Virus record (IMG/VR): IMGVR_UViG_3300009408_000010 | Span: 1-44,383 of that record | DNA from: a virus | DNA length: 44,383 nucleotides | Reading direction: 5' to 3' (one strand) | In this document: one piece after another, positions 15,000 to 25,100 of the stretch | Layout: each line of letters begins with the position of its first letter | Position numbering within the stretch: position 1 is the stretch's first letter | Notes under the pieces: generated by a model | The model's input: only the letters and a program-made list of their open reading frames with translations | Told to the model about the DNA's origin: nothing | Databases searched by the model: none | Translations under genes and position numbers: made by a program

Positions 15000-15106
15000 G
15001 CAGTAATGAAACAACCGTATTTGAGGCGAAACAATCCATCAACAGTATTCACGAACTTTTGGTAGAATTCTTCTGCCATGACATCTACACGGAGCAAAAA
15101 TCATGA
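14996..15106 (+). CDS. 36-aa coupled gene between the DUF2800 and DUF2815 genes
   Basis: A 36-residue frame, MSSNETTVFEAKQS then INSIHELLVEFFCHDIYTE. Its ATG overlaps the upstream stop (ATGA) and its TGA overlaps the next ATG (ATGA), with GGAG ten bases before the start. Precise overlap at both ends argues that it is translated. It looks like a single amphipathic helix. Unknown function; it may simply couple translation of its neighbours. Confidence 0.65.
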   Translation: MSSNETTVFEAKQSINSIHELLVEFFCHDIYTEQKS

Positions 15107-15966
15107 TCGTATTTCCAATGGGTCGCATGGTAGGCGGTGATCTCTATACCCCGAACGATACTAAATATGACAGCGACGAGAAACTTGCTGGAGGTCGCGT
15201 TGAGTACATCTGCGTTTGTGCCATCCCGAAGCAGGGTGAGAAGAACTGGTGGGAGACAGTGTGGGGGGCTGAAATTAACACCATCGCATCCAATTCGTTC
15301 ATCAATGGTGAAACTGCGCGTCTCGATTTCAGTTGGAAAATCGTGGATGGTGATTCCGCGATCCCCAACAAGCGCAATGTCACACCAGCATCAAAAGAAG
15401 GTTTCGCTGGTAACTGGGTGATCACTTTCAAAAGTGGCTTTCCTCCGAAACTGGTAAACGAAAACGGCAGCAAGCTACTTACTGCCGAAGGCGCTATCAA
15501 AAGCGGCTACTTCATTCAAGTCATGGGAGACCCAACACCCAATAATCTGAAAAGCGTCCCACAAACACCTGGTATGTATCAGAACTTTAGCGCCGTGTCG
15601 TTACAGGCTCTTGGTAATCTGATTGTAGGTACCGAGCCTGTCGATACTGCTGGTGCTGGTTTTGGTGGTGCGACTCTACCTGTTGGCGCAACTGCCGTAC
15701 CGGAAGGTTTTGGTGGCGCAACTGCCGCCACAGAAGGTTTTGGTACCGCACCGGCTGTGGCTCCCGCACCGGCTGTGGCTCCCGCACCGGCTGTGGCTCC
15801 CGCACCGGCTGTGGCTCCCGCACCGGCTGTGGCTCCCGCACCGGCTGTGGCTCCCGCACCGGCTGTGGCTCCCGCACCGGCTGTGGCTCCCGCACCGGCT
15901 GTGGCTCCCGCACCGGCTGTGGCTCCCGCACCGGCTGTGTTTGATCCGACAGCAGACGTTCAGTAA
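15103..15966 (+). CDS. DUF2815-like putative ssDNA-binding protein with Ala-Pro-Val repeat tail
   Basis: A 287-residue protein. The first about 160 residues are beta-rich ([40 protein letters not shown]), and with [11 protein letters not shown] resemble phage DUF2815 proteins, thought to be OB-fold ssDNA-binding proteins. A Gly-rich linker (AGFGGATLP) leads into about eleven APAPAV repeats and the acidic end FDPTADVQ. An acidic tip on a flexible tail is typical of SSB proteins that recruit partners. CGGAG lies eight bases before the ATG, which overlaps the 36-aa gene. Confidence 0.8.
   Translation: MIVFPMGRMVGGDLYTPNDTKYDSDEKLAGGRVEYICVCAIPKQGEKNWWETVWGAEINTIASNSFINGETARLDFSWKIVDGDSAIPNKRNVTPASKEGFAGNWVITFKSGFPPKLVNENGSKLLTAEGAIKSGYFIQVMGDPTPNNLKSVPQTPGMYQNFSAVSLQALGNLIVGTEPVDTAGAGFGGATLPVGATAVPEGFGGATAATEGFGTAPAVAPAPAVAPAPAVAPAPAVAPAPAVAPAPAVAPAPAVAPAPAVAPAPAVAPAPAVAPAPAVFDPTADVQ
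15748..15939 (+). repeat. Coding tandem repeat, 18-bp unit
   Basis: Ten identical copies of GCACCGGCTGTGGCTCCC plus a partial eleventh, encoding the AP-rich tail of the DUF2815-like protein. Perfect identity, including third codon positions, suggests recent slippage or conversion. Confidence 0.95.
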
Positions 15967-16009
15967 TCTAACCGACCACAAGGATGTGGTCACACGGAGA
16001 GCAAGTAAT

Positions 16010-16048
16010 ATGTATTTTGTAAAAATTAAACGCAAGGATCAGGTGTGA
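16010..16048 (+). CDS. Possible 12-codon leader peptide before the polymerase
   Basis: ATG at 16010 with GGAG upstream (16 nt from CGGAGAGC to the start region) opens MYFVKIKRKDQV. Its stop TGA overlaps the polymerase GTG start as GTGA. The polymerase also has its own AAGGA six bases before the GTG. The peptide may tune polymerase synthesis by coupling, or may be chance. Confidence 0.35.
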   Translation: MYFVKIKRKDQV

Positions 16049-18096
16049 AATATACACTCCTAAAAAACGTCGAGACCGGTGAGTTGGTTTACGATGTCCC
16101 ACCGCTTACAGGCTTATCCCCCGCATTAAACAACGATTACATTTACGACATTGAAACGTATCCGAATATTTTCACCTGTGCGATCACGCGGGTTGCTGAC
16201 GGCGCACGGTTCTTCTTTGAGCGATCACATGAGATCGACACGGTTCAGCCGCTTCTCGAATTTCTTAAACTTCTCAGCAACACCAGCGGTTCCCGCATGG
16301 TCGGGTTTAATAATATAGGGTTCGATTACCCTATCCTGCATTGGCTGAACGACAACCCAAACGCCACCAACCATGCAATCTGCGATAAAGCCACCAGCAT
16401 CATCAAGTGCGAAAACGCCTATGAGAACAGAGTGTGGCCAGACAACCAGATCGTTCCACAACTCGACCTGTTTCTCATCCACCATTTCGACAACCGTGCG
16501 AAAGCAACCTCCCTCAAAATCATTGAGTTCAACTCCAGACTGCATGAAATTGAGGATCTACCGTTCACCCCAAACGTGAACGTCCCGCACGACGGGTTCC
16601 AAAAACTGCGTGACTACAACTGGAAAGATGTGGCCGCAACTTTCGGTTTTTACACCGACTCAAAGCCTGAGATTGAGTTCCGAGAGAAGATCAGCGAGCA
16701 GTACAACACGGACTTCATGAACCATAACGATACTAAAATAGGCAAGGATTTTTTCCAAATGCGACTCAACGCAGCCGGAACCCCGTGCAACAAAAATATC
16801 AAGACGGTACGACCACAGGTGGCGCTTCGGGACTGCGTGTTCGATTATATCCAGTTCCTCCGGCCTGAGTTCAACGCCGTTAAAGAGCAGATTGAAAGCA
16901 AGGTCATACTTCCCGATGAAATGGACGACAACACCCTCAAAACCAAAGGCATTTTCAAGAGCCTTGTGGCTGACATTGACGGGTTCAAGTTCGTTTTCGG
17001 AGTGGGTGGTATCCACGGCAGCGTTGAGTCACAGACAATACTTTCAGACGACGAGTTTGAGATAATCGACGTGGATGTAACGTCATACTACCCTTTTGTT
17101 GGCATTGCCAATAAGCTATTTCCAGCACACTTGAGCGAGATGTTCGCAACGGTTTACGAAGAGCTTTACAACGAACGAAAGAAATACCCGAAGTCCACGC
17201 ACCCTATGGAAAACCTGCTGTTCAAACTTGCTCTGAACGGAACCTACGGTGATACAAACAATCGGTACGGTGCGTTTTATGACCCTCAGTACATGCTCAC
17301 AGTGACGCTGAACGGTCAGTTCATGCTGTGCATGTTGGCTGAACAAATGCTCACCGTGCCAAACCTGACGATCATTCAGGCAAACACCGACGGTATCACC
17401 GTGAAGTTGCCACGAAAACACCACGGACATCTGGAAACCCTGTGTGAGTGGTGGGAGTCCTTCACGGGTTTAATGTTGGAATCCATCGAATACGACAGGA
17501 TGCATATCCGCGACGTGAACAATTACATAGCGATCCCAGCAGACGGTGGAAAACCGAAACTAAAAGGCGCTTATGCCTACGACAGAATGCACTCGCAGAA
17601 CCATTCGCAACTGATCGTGCCGAAAGCGGTTGCGGCGTATTTCGTGAACGGCAAAGACCCAGAGCAATTCATCCGAAACGGTCAGGACATCTTCGACTAC
17701 TGCCGTCGAGTAAAGACACCACGACGGGCAACGCTGCATGACGCTGACGGCACTTGCTTCCAAAACGTCAGTCGGTACTATGCGAGTGTTGAGGGTGTTG
17801 AGTTATTTAAAACCTACCCGCCATCCATGAAGAAGGTGAACGTCTATCACATGATTGATTCGCAGACGGGTGAGTTAGCCGAAGTGCTGGGTGCGCCGAA
17901 CAAGAACCGGTTACTGAAAGAGGGTTGGGTTCTTGACAACGTGACGAAAGAGAGGCGAATGTCCCGTGAGTCCACAACATCGGAACTGAAAGGTCAAACC
18001 GTCACGATCTGTAATAAGATTTCTGATGCAACGGTTCCCGTGGACTACGACTATTACATCAAAGAAGCGCGAAAACTCATTGACCCCCTGATTTAA
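16045..18096 (+). CDS. Family-B-like DNA polymerase with 3'-5' exonuclease
   Basis: A 683-residue replicative polymerase starting at GTG with AAGGA six bases upstream. Exonuclease motifs are YDIETYPN (Asp35, Glu37), GFNNIGFDYPI (Asp94) and YNWKDVAATF (about 193). Polymerase motifs are A DVDVTSYYPF (about 346, DxxSLYP-like), B KLALNGTYGD (about 395, KxxxNSxYG-like) and C QANTDGITV (about 448), where the usual DTD is NTD; the second Asp, the key metal ligand, is kept. The length is close to compact phage polymerases. T7-like phages use family A, so this is a different replication lineage joined to a T7-style virion. It converges with the gene at 18077, overlapping by 20 bp. Confidence 0.85.
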   Translation: MKYTLLKNVETGELVYDVPPLTGLSPALNNDYIYDIETYPNIFTCAITRVADGARFFFERSHEIDTVQPLLEFLKLLSNTSGSRMVGFNNIGFDYPILHWLNDNPNATNHAICDKATSIIKCENAYENRVWPDNQIVPQLDLFLIHHFDNRAKATSLKIIEFNSRLHEIEDLPFTPNVNVPHDGFQKLRDYNWKDVAATFGFYTDSKPEIEFREKISEQYNTDFMNHNDTKIGKDFFQMRLNAAGTPCNKNIKTVRPQVALRDCVFDYIQFLRPEFNAVKEQIESKVILPDEMDDNTLKTKGIFKSLVADIDGFKFVFGVGGIHGSVESQTILSDDEFEIIDVDVTSYYPFVGIANKLFPAHLSEMFATVYEELYNERKKYPKSTHPMENLLFKLALNGTYGDTNNRYGAFYDPQYMLTVTLNGQFMLCMLAEQMLTVPNLTIIQANTDGITVKLPRKHHGHLETLCEWWESFTGLMLESIEYDRMHIRDVNNYIAIPADGGKPKLKGAYAYDRMHSQNHSQLIVPKAVAAYFVNGKDPEQFIRNGQDIFDYCRRVKTPRRATLHDADGTCFQNVSRYYASVEGVELFKTYPPSMKKVNVYHMIDSQTGELAEVLGAPNKNRLLKEGWVLDNVTKERRMSRESTTSELKGQTVTICNKISDATVPVDYDYYIKEARKLIDPLI

Positions 18097-18343
18097 CCCA
18101 CTCTTGGGCTGCGTACCAGAGTATGCTACATGAAACTGCCATCAGTCCAAGAACACCCGTGGAAACAACCTTTTTCCACACCTCCAGTTTAAACTGCCTG
18201 AACTCTTCCTCGTTACGAATCTTTCCGTCCAGATAATCAGAGTATTTATCGTTCTGCTCAACCTGTTCGTGCATTATGTTTTCGAGACGTTCAAGACGCT
18301 CTTCGACTGTCATTTCTGTCTGGTATAGCACAGCCTTACTCAT
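18077..18343 (-). CDS. XhlA-like membrane protein, possible lysis accessory
   Basis: An 88-residue protein. The N-terminal about 55 residues are charged and helical (MTVEERLERLENIMHEQV), a likely coiled coil. One membrane segment follows at about 60-80 (VVSTGVLGLMAVSCSILWYA), then a short polar tail. This is the layout of XhlA-type haemolysin/holin partners. It is the last gene of the structural operon, overlapping the tail-fibre stop by ATGA, which suits a lysis or tail-associated role. Identification rests on topology. Confidence 0.6.
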   Translation of the reverse strand: MSKAVLYQTEMTVEERLERLENIMHEQVEQNDKYSDYLDGKIRNEEEFRQFKLEVWKKVVSTGVLGLMAVSCSILWYAAQEWVKSGGQ

Positions 18344-19152
18344 AACTTGGAGACCTTAAGGTAGTGGTATATTGTGTCGAACTTAAACAGCGCATTGGCA
18401 CCTTGAGATTTCATACCGACACTGTAAACACTGCCAGCGGTAAACACTGCCACCAGTTTCACATTCACCGACTGTATCGCAGTGTTAGGGCGTACCCATG
18501 CGTTATCCACCAGTGGAACACCCCCATCCGTGACAGACGTGATGACGGACGTGATAACGTCTCCTACAGCGCCTCCAGCGTTGAGGTGTGTGAGTAGTTC
18601 AACCTCATAAACCCCAGTGGTCGGTGCGGTGAACTGGCGTGTAGCTGGATCGTATGCACCGACAAGAGATCCAGCTTCGACGTGAACCACATCGCCAGGA
18701 AATGTCCTCAGCGTAGGGTCAAGCATCAGTGTGTTATTGAGAGCAGCCGCCGACACACCAACCACCAGTACATTCAATGGTGCGGCGGTGGCTGGTGTAG
18801 GCCATAGCGCGAAGGTTGGTGTGGTCACATCAACCTGAAACTGGCCATTGAAACTGACCCGCAACGCATCGTTGGTACCCGCGACGATGTTCAGCAACAT
18901 TCCGTTCACCACATCGTCGTTCCCGTTCCAGTCAGTTGCCCGAACCCACGCACCTGTGGTCACAGTGTAGATGCCGTTCTCTGAGGCGTTCGTTTGACCT
19001 GTGACGGCGATGCGATCACCTACCGCCGTCGGAACGCCGTCAACGACGATTGTGCCGACCAGCGGAATGTCAACGTAAGACGCTGCCTTGCAGGGGGCTT
19101 TGATCGACTCTTCGGGAGCCGATCCGAGCCGGTTGACGTAAGATGTACTCAT
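18340..19152 (-). CDS. Tail fibre / receptor-binding protein
   Basis: A 270-residue protein. Residues about 20-85 contain VVDGVPTAVGDRIAVTGQT and ENGIYTVTTGAWVRATDW, the small beta-domain repeat found near the base of many tail fibres. The C-terminal about 140 residues (TFPGDVVHVEAGS, FTAPTTGVYEVELLTHLNAG, KLVAVFTAGSVYSVGMKS) resemble a C1q/TNF-type jelly-roll tip, which trimerises and binds receptors. The short length suggests a compact fibre. AAGGA lies upstream of the start. Placement after the internal virion genes fits T7-like order. Confidence 0.75.
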   Translation of the reverse strand: MSTSYVNRLGSAPEESIKAPCKAASYVDIPLVGTIVVDGVPTAVGDRIAVTGQTNASENGIYTVTTGAWVRATDWNGNDDVVNGMLLNIVAGTNDALRVSFNGQFQVDVTTPTFALWPTPATAAPLNVLVVGVSAAALNNTLMLDPTLRTFPGDVVHVEAGSLVGAYDPATRQFTAPTTGVYEVELLTHLNAGGAVGDVITSVITSVTDGGVPLVDNAWVRPNTAIQSVNVKLVAVFTAGSVYSVGMKSQGANALFKFDTIYHYLKVSKL

Positions 19153-19157
19153 GGTGT

Positions 19158-22100
19158 TTATTCCTTGCCTTTGACTGCGAACTGATAACCGAGTTTAACA
19201 GGAGACCCGCGTTCATTCCCCTCTTCATACGAATTAACACCGGTCATGACGCGAATGATCTGACCTGACCCTGCTACTGGGATGAGATTAGACGCGATTT
19301 TCAGGGTGGTGAGGATCGGAGTGTCCATCTTACTTGGATCACTCAGTGTATTTAACATAGTACCTACCGCTGAACCAATGCTATCAGTACCACGGGTCAT
19401 AGGGGTGGAGCCGTGGAAGTTGTTCAGCGCACCAACCACATCCCGTACCCCCATGAATGAACCAGCCATGAATCCGCCGTAGTTCCGAACAGCCCACGCG
19501 GTGACGGCTTCGGGGTCATCCCAATCAGGAACGTCCATGATGAGAAGAGCCGACATGAGCGCCAGTATCATGGGTCGCATGATAATCTCAGCAGCAGCGT
19601 CGGCGTTGAATTTCTCACCACCTTCCGTTGCGTTATAATAACGGTTGTATTGCATATTAAACCAACCAGCCATGAACGTGAGTGCTTTCGTTGGTTCACC
19701 GTTGGCGGACTGAAAGAGTCCGCCAAGATACGAATCGACCCCTGACCCGACACTTGTAGCCACTGCGTTATCTGCTTCACGCGCTGCGAACTGATCGTTG
19801 CCGCTTGTTGCGAACACCTTTTCGTACTTCGCTATCCACGTTGGGTACGCGAGGCTTGAGTTAACAGTCGAGTCCAGCCAGAAACCGAATTTCGTTATTT
19901 TACGAACCGTTGCATCGACTTTACCTTTCGTGACGATCTGGTTCATGACTTCACGCAGCTCACGGCTATTATTAGAACTGTGATACCCCGTCATAAAACT
20001 CGACCGTGAGTGAACATAGGCGACCATGCCTGCGCGGTCACTCATGAGTTTACCAGCCGAGGCAATCCACGCAGCGCCACCGATGTCCTTCTGGATGTTT
20101 ACCAGACTCGCAATGCCTTGTACTGGAGTCCTGAGAGTGAACATGAGCGATCTGAAAATAGCCACCCTTCTGAAATATCGAGACGTTGAGTTAATCCATT
20201 CCGCTTTCCAACCGCTATCTGAGATGCCCGATGTGACGTGACGCGCAGCGTCAAACAAGGCATTTAGAAATGCCTCACCTTGCGCGTCACGAACCGCATC
20301 CTGAACCTCAGCGTTTCCTAACACACTTTGCATTTCCCGCGCCGTTTCTGCAAACGCTGCGTAGTGAACAGACTCCTCAATGTATGAGTTAATGTTTTCG
20401 ACATTGAGTTCCAGTGCCGTGAGTACCGATTTTGTCCGCCCAACAAATGTACCAAGCGTCTTCGGTGCCAACGATTCGATATTCAGGTTTTCGTTCGTCG
20501 CACCAGATACGTCACTTGGGCGGTCTACATATCGGAGCATCATGTGGCCACCGGACATCTCGACACCGTTGATCGTAAACGGCACTGGGCGTTCTTTTTT
20601 CGGTGCAGATCCACGCAGCGCAACGGACGCTTCGGAGATGTGATACCACAAGTCATCTACAATCGACCACACACCATTTACTGCTTCCAGTTGATCAACC
20701 GTGAGGCGTTCCATTAAACGTGTCATATCACCGTCAGTGAGACCCTGCATGGCGAACGTGTTCTCACGCACCCGTTGCCGCGAACTTTCCTCACCATAGT
20801 AGAGAGTCAACATGAACACAGCTTCGGTGGTGACGTGGATCGTGGAACCATCTTCCTTCACGAACGGTTGTTTGCGACCGCGTGTGATTCCCAGCTCATA
20901 AGGCGATCTGATGACAGCGAACAGTTTGTCTGAAATTTCGCGCTGCAACGTGTCGCGCTTGGCGATTCCTGCATTGATTGCATCGAATATAGTGCGCTCC
21001 CAGAGTTTCGCACCGGCTCCATTCGCTTTGCCTAGACTTCCATCCAGTTTTCGAGCCATGTTCAGCAGGTGTGGCATTTGGCTAAAGTAACTGCCGAAGA
21101 ACTTACTGCGACCATCGCTGTCTTGGGGTTGTTCAGGGGTTTTCCAGTGGCTCTTACGCGAACGGTTTTCCAAAGCGGTTTTAATTAACTGATCGTGTCG
21201 TTCTTTGCCTTCTTTGCTGTTGAGTGCGGCCACTTGTCCACCCAGCGAACGGAGTGTTTTCAAGGTTTGATACACGTCTTCGATCTCAGCAGCCGTCATA
21301 TCCCTCACTGTCTTGATAGCGTAAACAGGATCACGACCGTCCTTGTGCGCGGCCTCACGTTCTTCCAGAGCGTCACGAATCTGCACGTCCTGAAACTCAG
21401 GCTTGATCAGTACACTCTTCTCCGTGAGTTGAGCAGAATGCCACGCAAGCAGTGACTCTATATCCGCGTTCGGTTTGATTAGCGAGTTCGCATAGACTTT
21501 CATGTTTTTAACGTATGTTTTGTCAACCTGACGTGTGTTGTAAACACGCTTAGTCACGGCGGTCACATGCGCGAGTTGTTTGCCAATGGCCGCCTTTACG
21601 CGAATAGATTCCATGAGCAGATAATGATTCGCCAACTGCTCTTCTTTGAATTTCAAAGCGTGTGGAGTGCCGCGCGCACGATCTGCTTTTATCGCAAATT
21701 TGCGCTCTGCCGATTTGTAACGTGCCGGTTTGATCTCACTGTAAGTAAAGCCGCGAATGAATTCAGCGGCACGGCGTTTCATGTCCTCACGGTTGAGGCT
21801 GGTGTTTGTTTTATTGCGGTCGGGTGAGAGTGCTTTGATCTCGCTTCTCAGAATTTCTGCCTGTACCTCACTGCTCATGGCGGCTTCGACTTCTTTGCGA
21901 ACCGCCTCTTCATTGAACGGGTTGCCGTGGATCTCAACCATTCGTTCCTCTGCAACCCGTGTGGTTTCCTGACGGAGTGTGGGCGAGTCATTCAGCTCAA
22001 TGAGCATCGCGTGGACTGTGGGGTACCCGTATTCTTCGGCCACAAGTTCGGGATCGAGAAGACTTTTGCCTTCGTATTGCGCGACACTGGATAGCCCATA

Positions 22101-25100
22101 CTTGAGTTTCGTTTCACCGAGTATTTCTTTTACAAGCGTCGCGTCGAGCCGTTGGCCAGTTTCTTTCAGTGTGGTGCGAATTGAAAACACAGGTTCGCTG
22201 ATGAGTGTTTTCTTGACTTCCAGTTCGATCAGTCGGCGTTCATCGTTCCATTTTTTACGACGCGCCACGGTGAGTTGTTTCGTAAGCTTCTCTTCGGCGG
22301 TAAATGCTGCACGTTCTTTGCGTTTGGCTATCAGTTTCTCATAGCTTTTGAACGTTGTGTCGCTCATTCCAGCGCGATCCCCTGATTTGAAATACTGCGC
22401 GTACTCAGGGTTCGTTTCGACCTCTGCGATCACTGCGTCAACGGCGAGCATTCGGTCAAACACTCCCTTGATCTCAGGTGTAAAATGTGCGCGTGGACGG
22501 CGTGGCATGAACTTCGCCAACCATTTAGCAAACTGGCGAAACATGGACTTGAGCGCGGGACTGGGTGCTTCACCTATTTTTGTATAAACCTCAAATGTCT
22601 CAGCGAATTTTTCGTGGTGTTCGGTTGTGATGTCTTCAAGTTTTCCGCTCTTAATACCCATCCATTTAAGTGTTTTTTTATGATCTTCGGTAACACCAAA
22701 CTCAACGGCTGCTTGGCGTTCAAACTCTAAGAACAGGTGTGCGAATTCATGTATTGACGTGTTTCGCGTTGCTATTCCGTCGATGAACCCAATCGCTCTA
22801 GCATGTTCGCCTGTGCTGTTGTCAGTGCGGAATGCCATGAACCCTTTCAGCGTGGGTGTAAGGGATTCACGCTTTTGCAGCGCCTTCTGGTCGGGGCTGA
22901 GTTTCGCATACTTGATGTCAAGCTGCTTCTGAATTCGATCCTCAATGACTGGATCACCTTTCGGTAAAACCCGAACATTGATGCGCTTGTCCACCTCTTC
23001 TGGTGTAAGGTTCAGCAGTTCACTCTTGGTTTCAACAAACGCTGCATACATTCGTGCCACGTTTGTTGCGACCGTTTTGTTGTACACCTCAGACGACATA
23101 ATCTCGTTCGTGACACGCGCATGGATTTTCTTCAACGAGGCGACGTGGGCTTTCTTTTTGACTACGTTTTCTGCCAACTCTTTCAGATTCGTTTCATCCA
23201 AACGCTGTGTGAGTTCATGTCTGGTAAACCCAGAGTCACGCAGTTTAATGTGATCACGCAGACCGTTTAACACGGGTTCGTTTCCAACCACTTCTTTAAT
23301 AAAAGTTTCAGCGTTGATGGTTGCCCCACCTGACTCACTCAACACCCTGGCGATTGCGTCAGGTATGGTTACACCCAAGTTCTCAAGTTCCTGAATGCCT
23401 TCCTCAGTGATGTAAACCTCTTGTGATAGTGAGTCCGTAAACTGCTTGAATTCCGTAGGCGCTTCATTGTGGATCGTCATGTCAGACGTTGCGTTAATCA
23501 CCGCGTCGATTCGTTGTAGATCGTCTACAGCCCGAAACCGTGACTCAACGGCACGAACCTTGGCGTTATGATACGCCCGTGCCGGAGTGCTGACAGCTGT
23601 CACCGAGCCTGATGTAACTGAGGATGAAACCAGAGTGAACGCCTGACGCTTCGCTTGTATCGCTACAGCTTCTTGAAACGTCTCTGCGTTCGCCAATTCA
23701 ACATCCAGACCGAAACCCAGATCAGAAACCGTGTTCAACGCTGTATCCACCTGCTCACCCAGTGTATCGGTGAGGATGAATTTTTTAACAGCGTTGGTAT
23801 TACCGCTGAGAACGTCATTGAAATATTTCAGCGGTAATACCTCCGTGGCGTAGGATGACAACATTGAGAGTGATGCGCGATTCGCAGACCGTGCTGGCGA
23901 CTCACCAGCCTTTCGTGATTTACCGTATTGATCCAAACCCGCAAGCCCTGTAAGCACAGGGAGCGCACCAAACGGTGCTGAAACGGCGAGATCGGCAGTG
24001 CTGAGAATACCCGCGTTCAATGCTTCACCCAGAAATGTGAGGTCTCTAGGGGTTAGTGATTGAATCTTACGGTCAGATTCGTTGAGCGTTTTTAGAATCT
24101 CTTTGCCGAAAGCATTCTGCGCTGCGACTGACTTCTCTTTCGTCCATGTGGGGTTGCTGGCCATCGCCGCTGCTTTTGAGGACTCAAAATCTAAGAACAA
24201 CGACGGGTCTATATCGGAGTGGGCGGTCGAGTCATTGGCGGCCTGAAACGCTATTTTACCGCGTTTGATCCACGACTCGACCCACCGCTCACTCAGGTTC
24301 TTGAAGTCACGGGTCGGGTCGAGTTCCCACCACGCACGACCATCCGCGCCAACACCTGTAATGTCTTCGCCTAATTTAAAGGCGTTCATGAACGACTCAT
24401 TTACATCTGAGAAAAATTGAGTTGCCTTCGCGCTCCCAGTATCAACGCCACCGGATAACTCAGACACCAGAGAACTCACCCGCGCCGAAACGTCGTCGAG
24501 TGCTTGAGTTGCCTTCGCGCTCCCAGTATCAACGCCACCGGATAACTCAGACACCAATGAACTCACCCGCGCCGAAACGTCATCGAGTGCTTGAGTTGCC
24601 TTCGCGCTCCCAGTATCAACGCTGCCTGATAACTCAGACACCAATGAACTCACCCGCGCCGAAACGTCATCGAGTGCTTGAGTTGCCTTCGCGCTCCCAG
24701 TATCAACGCTGCCTGATAACTCAGACACCAATGAACTCACCCGCGCCGAAACGTCAGGTTTGTTAACCGTAGCAGCACCTGACGTTGAATCAACGCCAGT
24801 AAACGCCTTTTCGATGGATTGCATCTGTACCACATCTGGTGCCACGACAGCGGCCACATGTGGTGATTTAATCATGGCGGCAAGCTTGGGCGTGGATGCG
24901 ACATCTACCTCTTGTGTTTTGGCTTTAGCCTCAAAAGATGCAACGTCTTGTTCGACCAGATCCGTAGGCAGTGAAACGGCCTCGCTCACTCTGGACACCC
25001 TTCGCGCCTTTTCACTGTCACCCTTGAACCCGTCACCGAGCAGCGACTTGGCAATGTAATCACGCCCTTCGTTTGGGTCAATGTTGTCTGAGTCAATCAT

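Noticed and set aside
15587-16048. Long alternative frames across the APAV repeat, encoding PHRLWL, REPQPV or RCGSHS runs
   Set aside because: All arise because the 18-bp unit is open in several frames. Only the plus frame continuous with the DUF2815-like N-terminus makes a sensible protein.
18077-18096. Transcription terminator between the converging polymerase and XhlA-like genes
   Set aside because: The genes overlap by 20 bp and I see no stable stem with a T-run on either strand there. The ends may simply collide.
24422-24766. Plus-strand reading frame of 114 aa with strong internal repeats
   Set aside because: It is the antisense image of the 87-bp repeats in the giant virion gene. Repeat DNA without stops gives long frames on both strands; no ribosome site, and codon use is poor.
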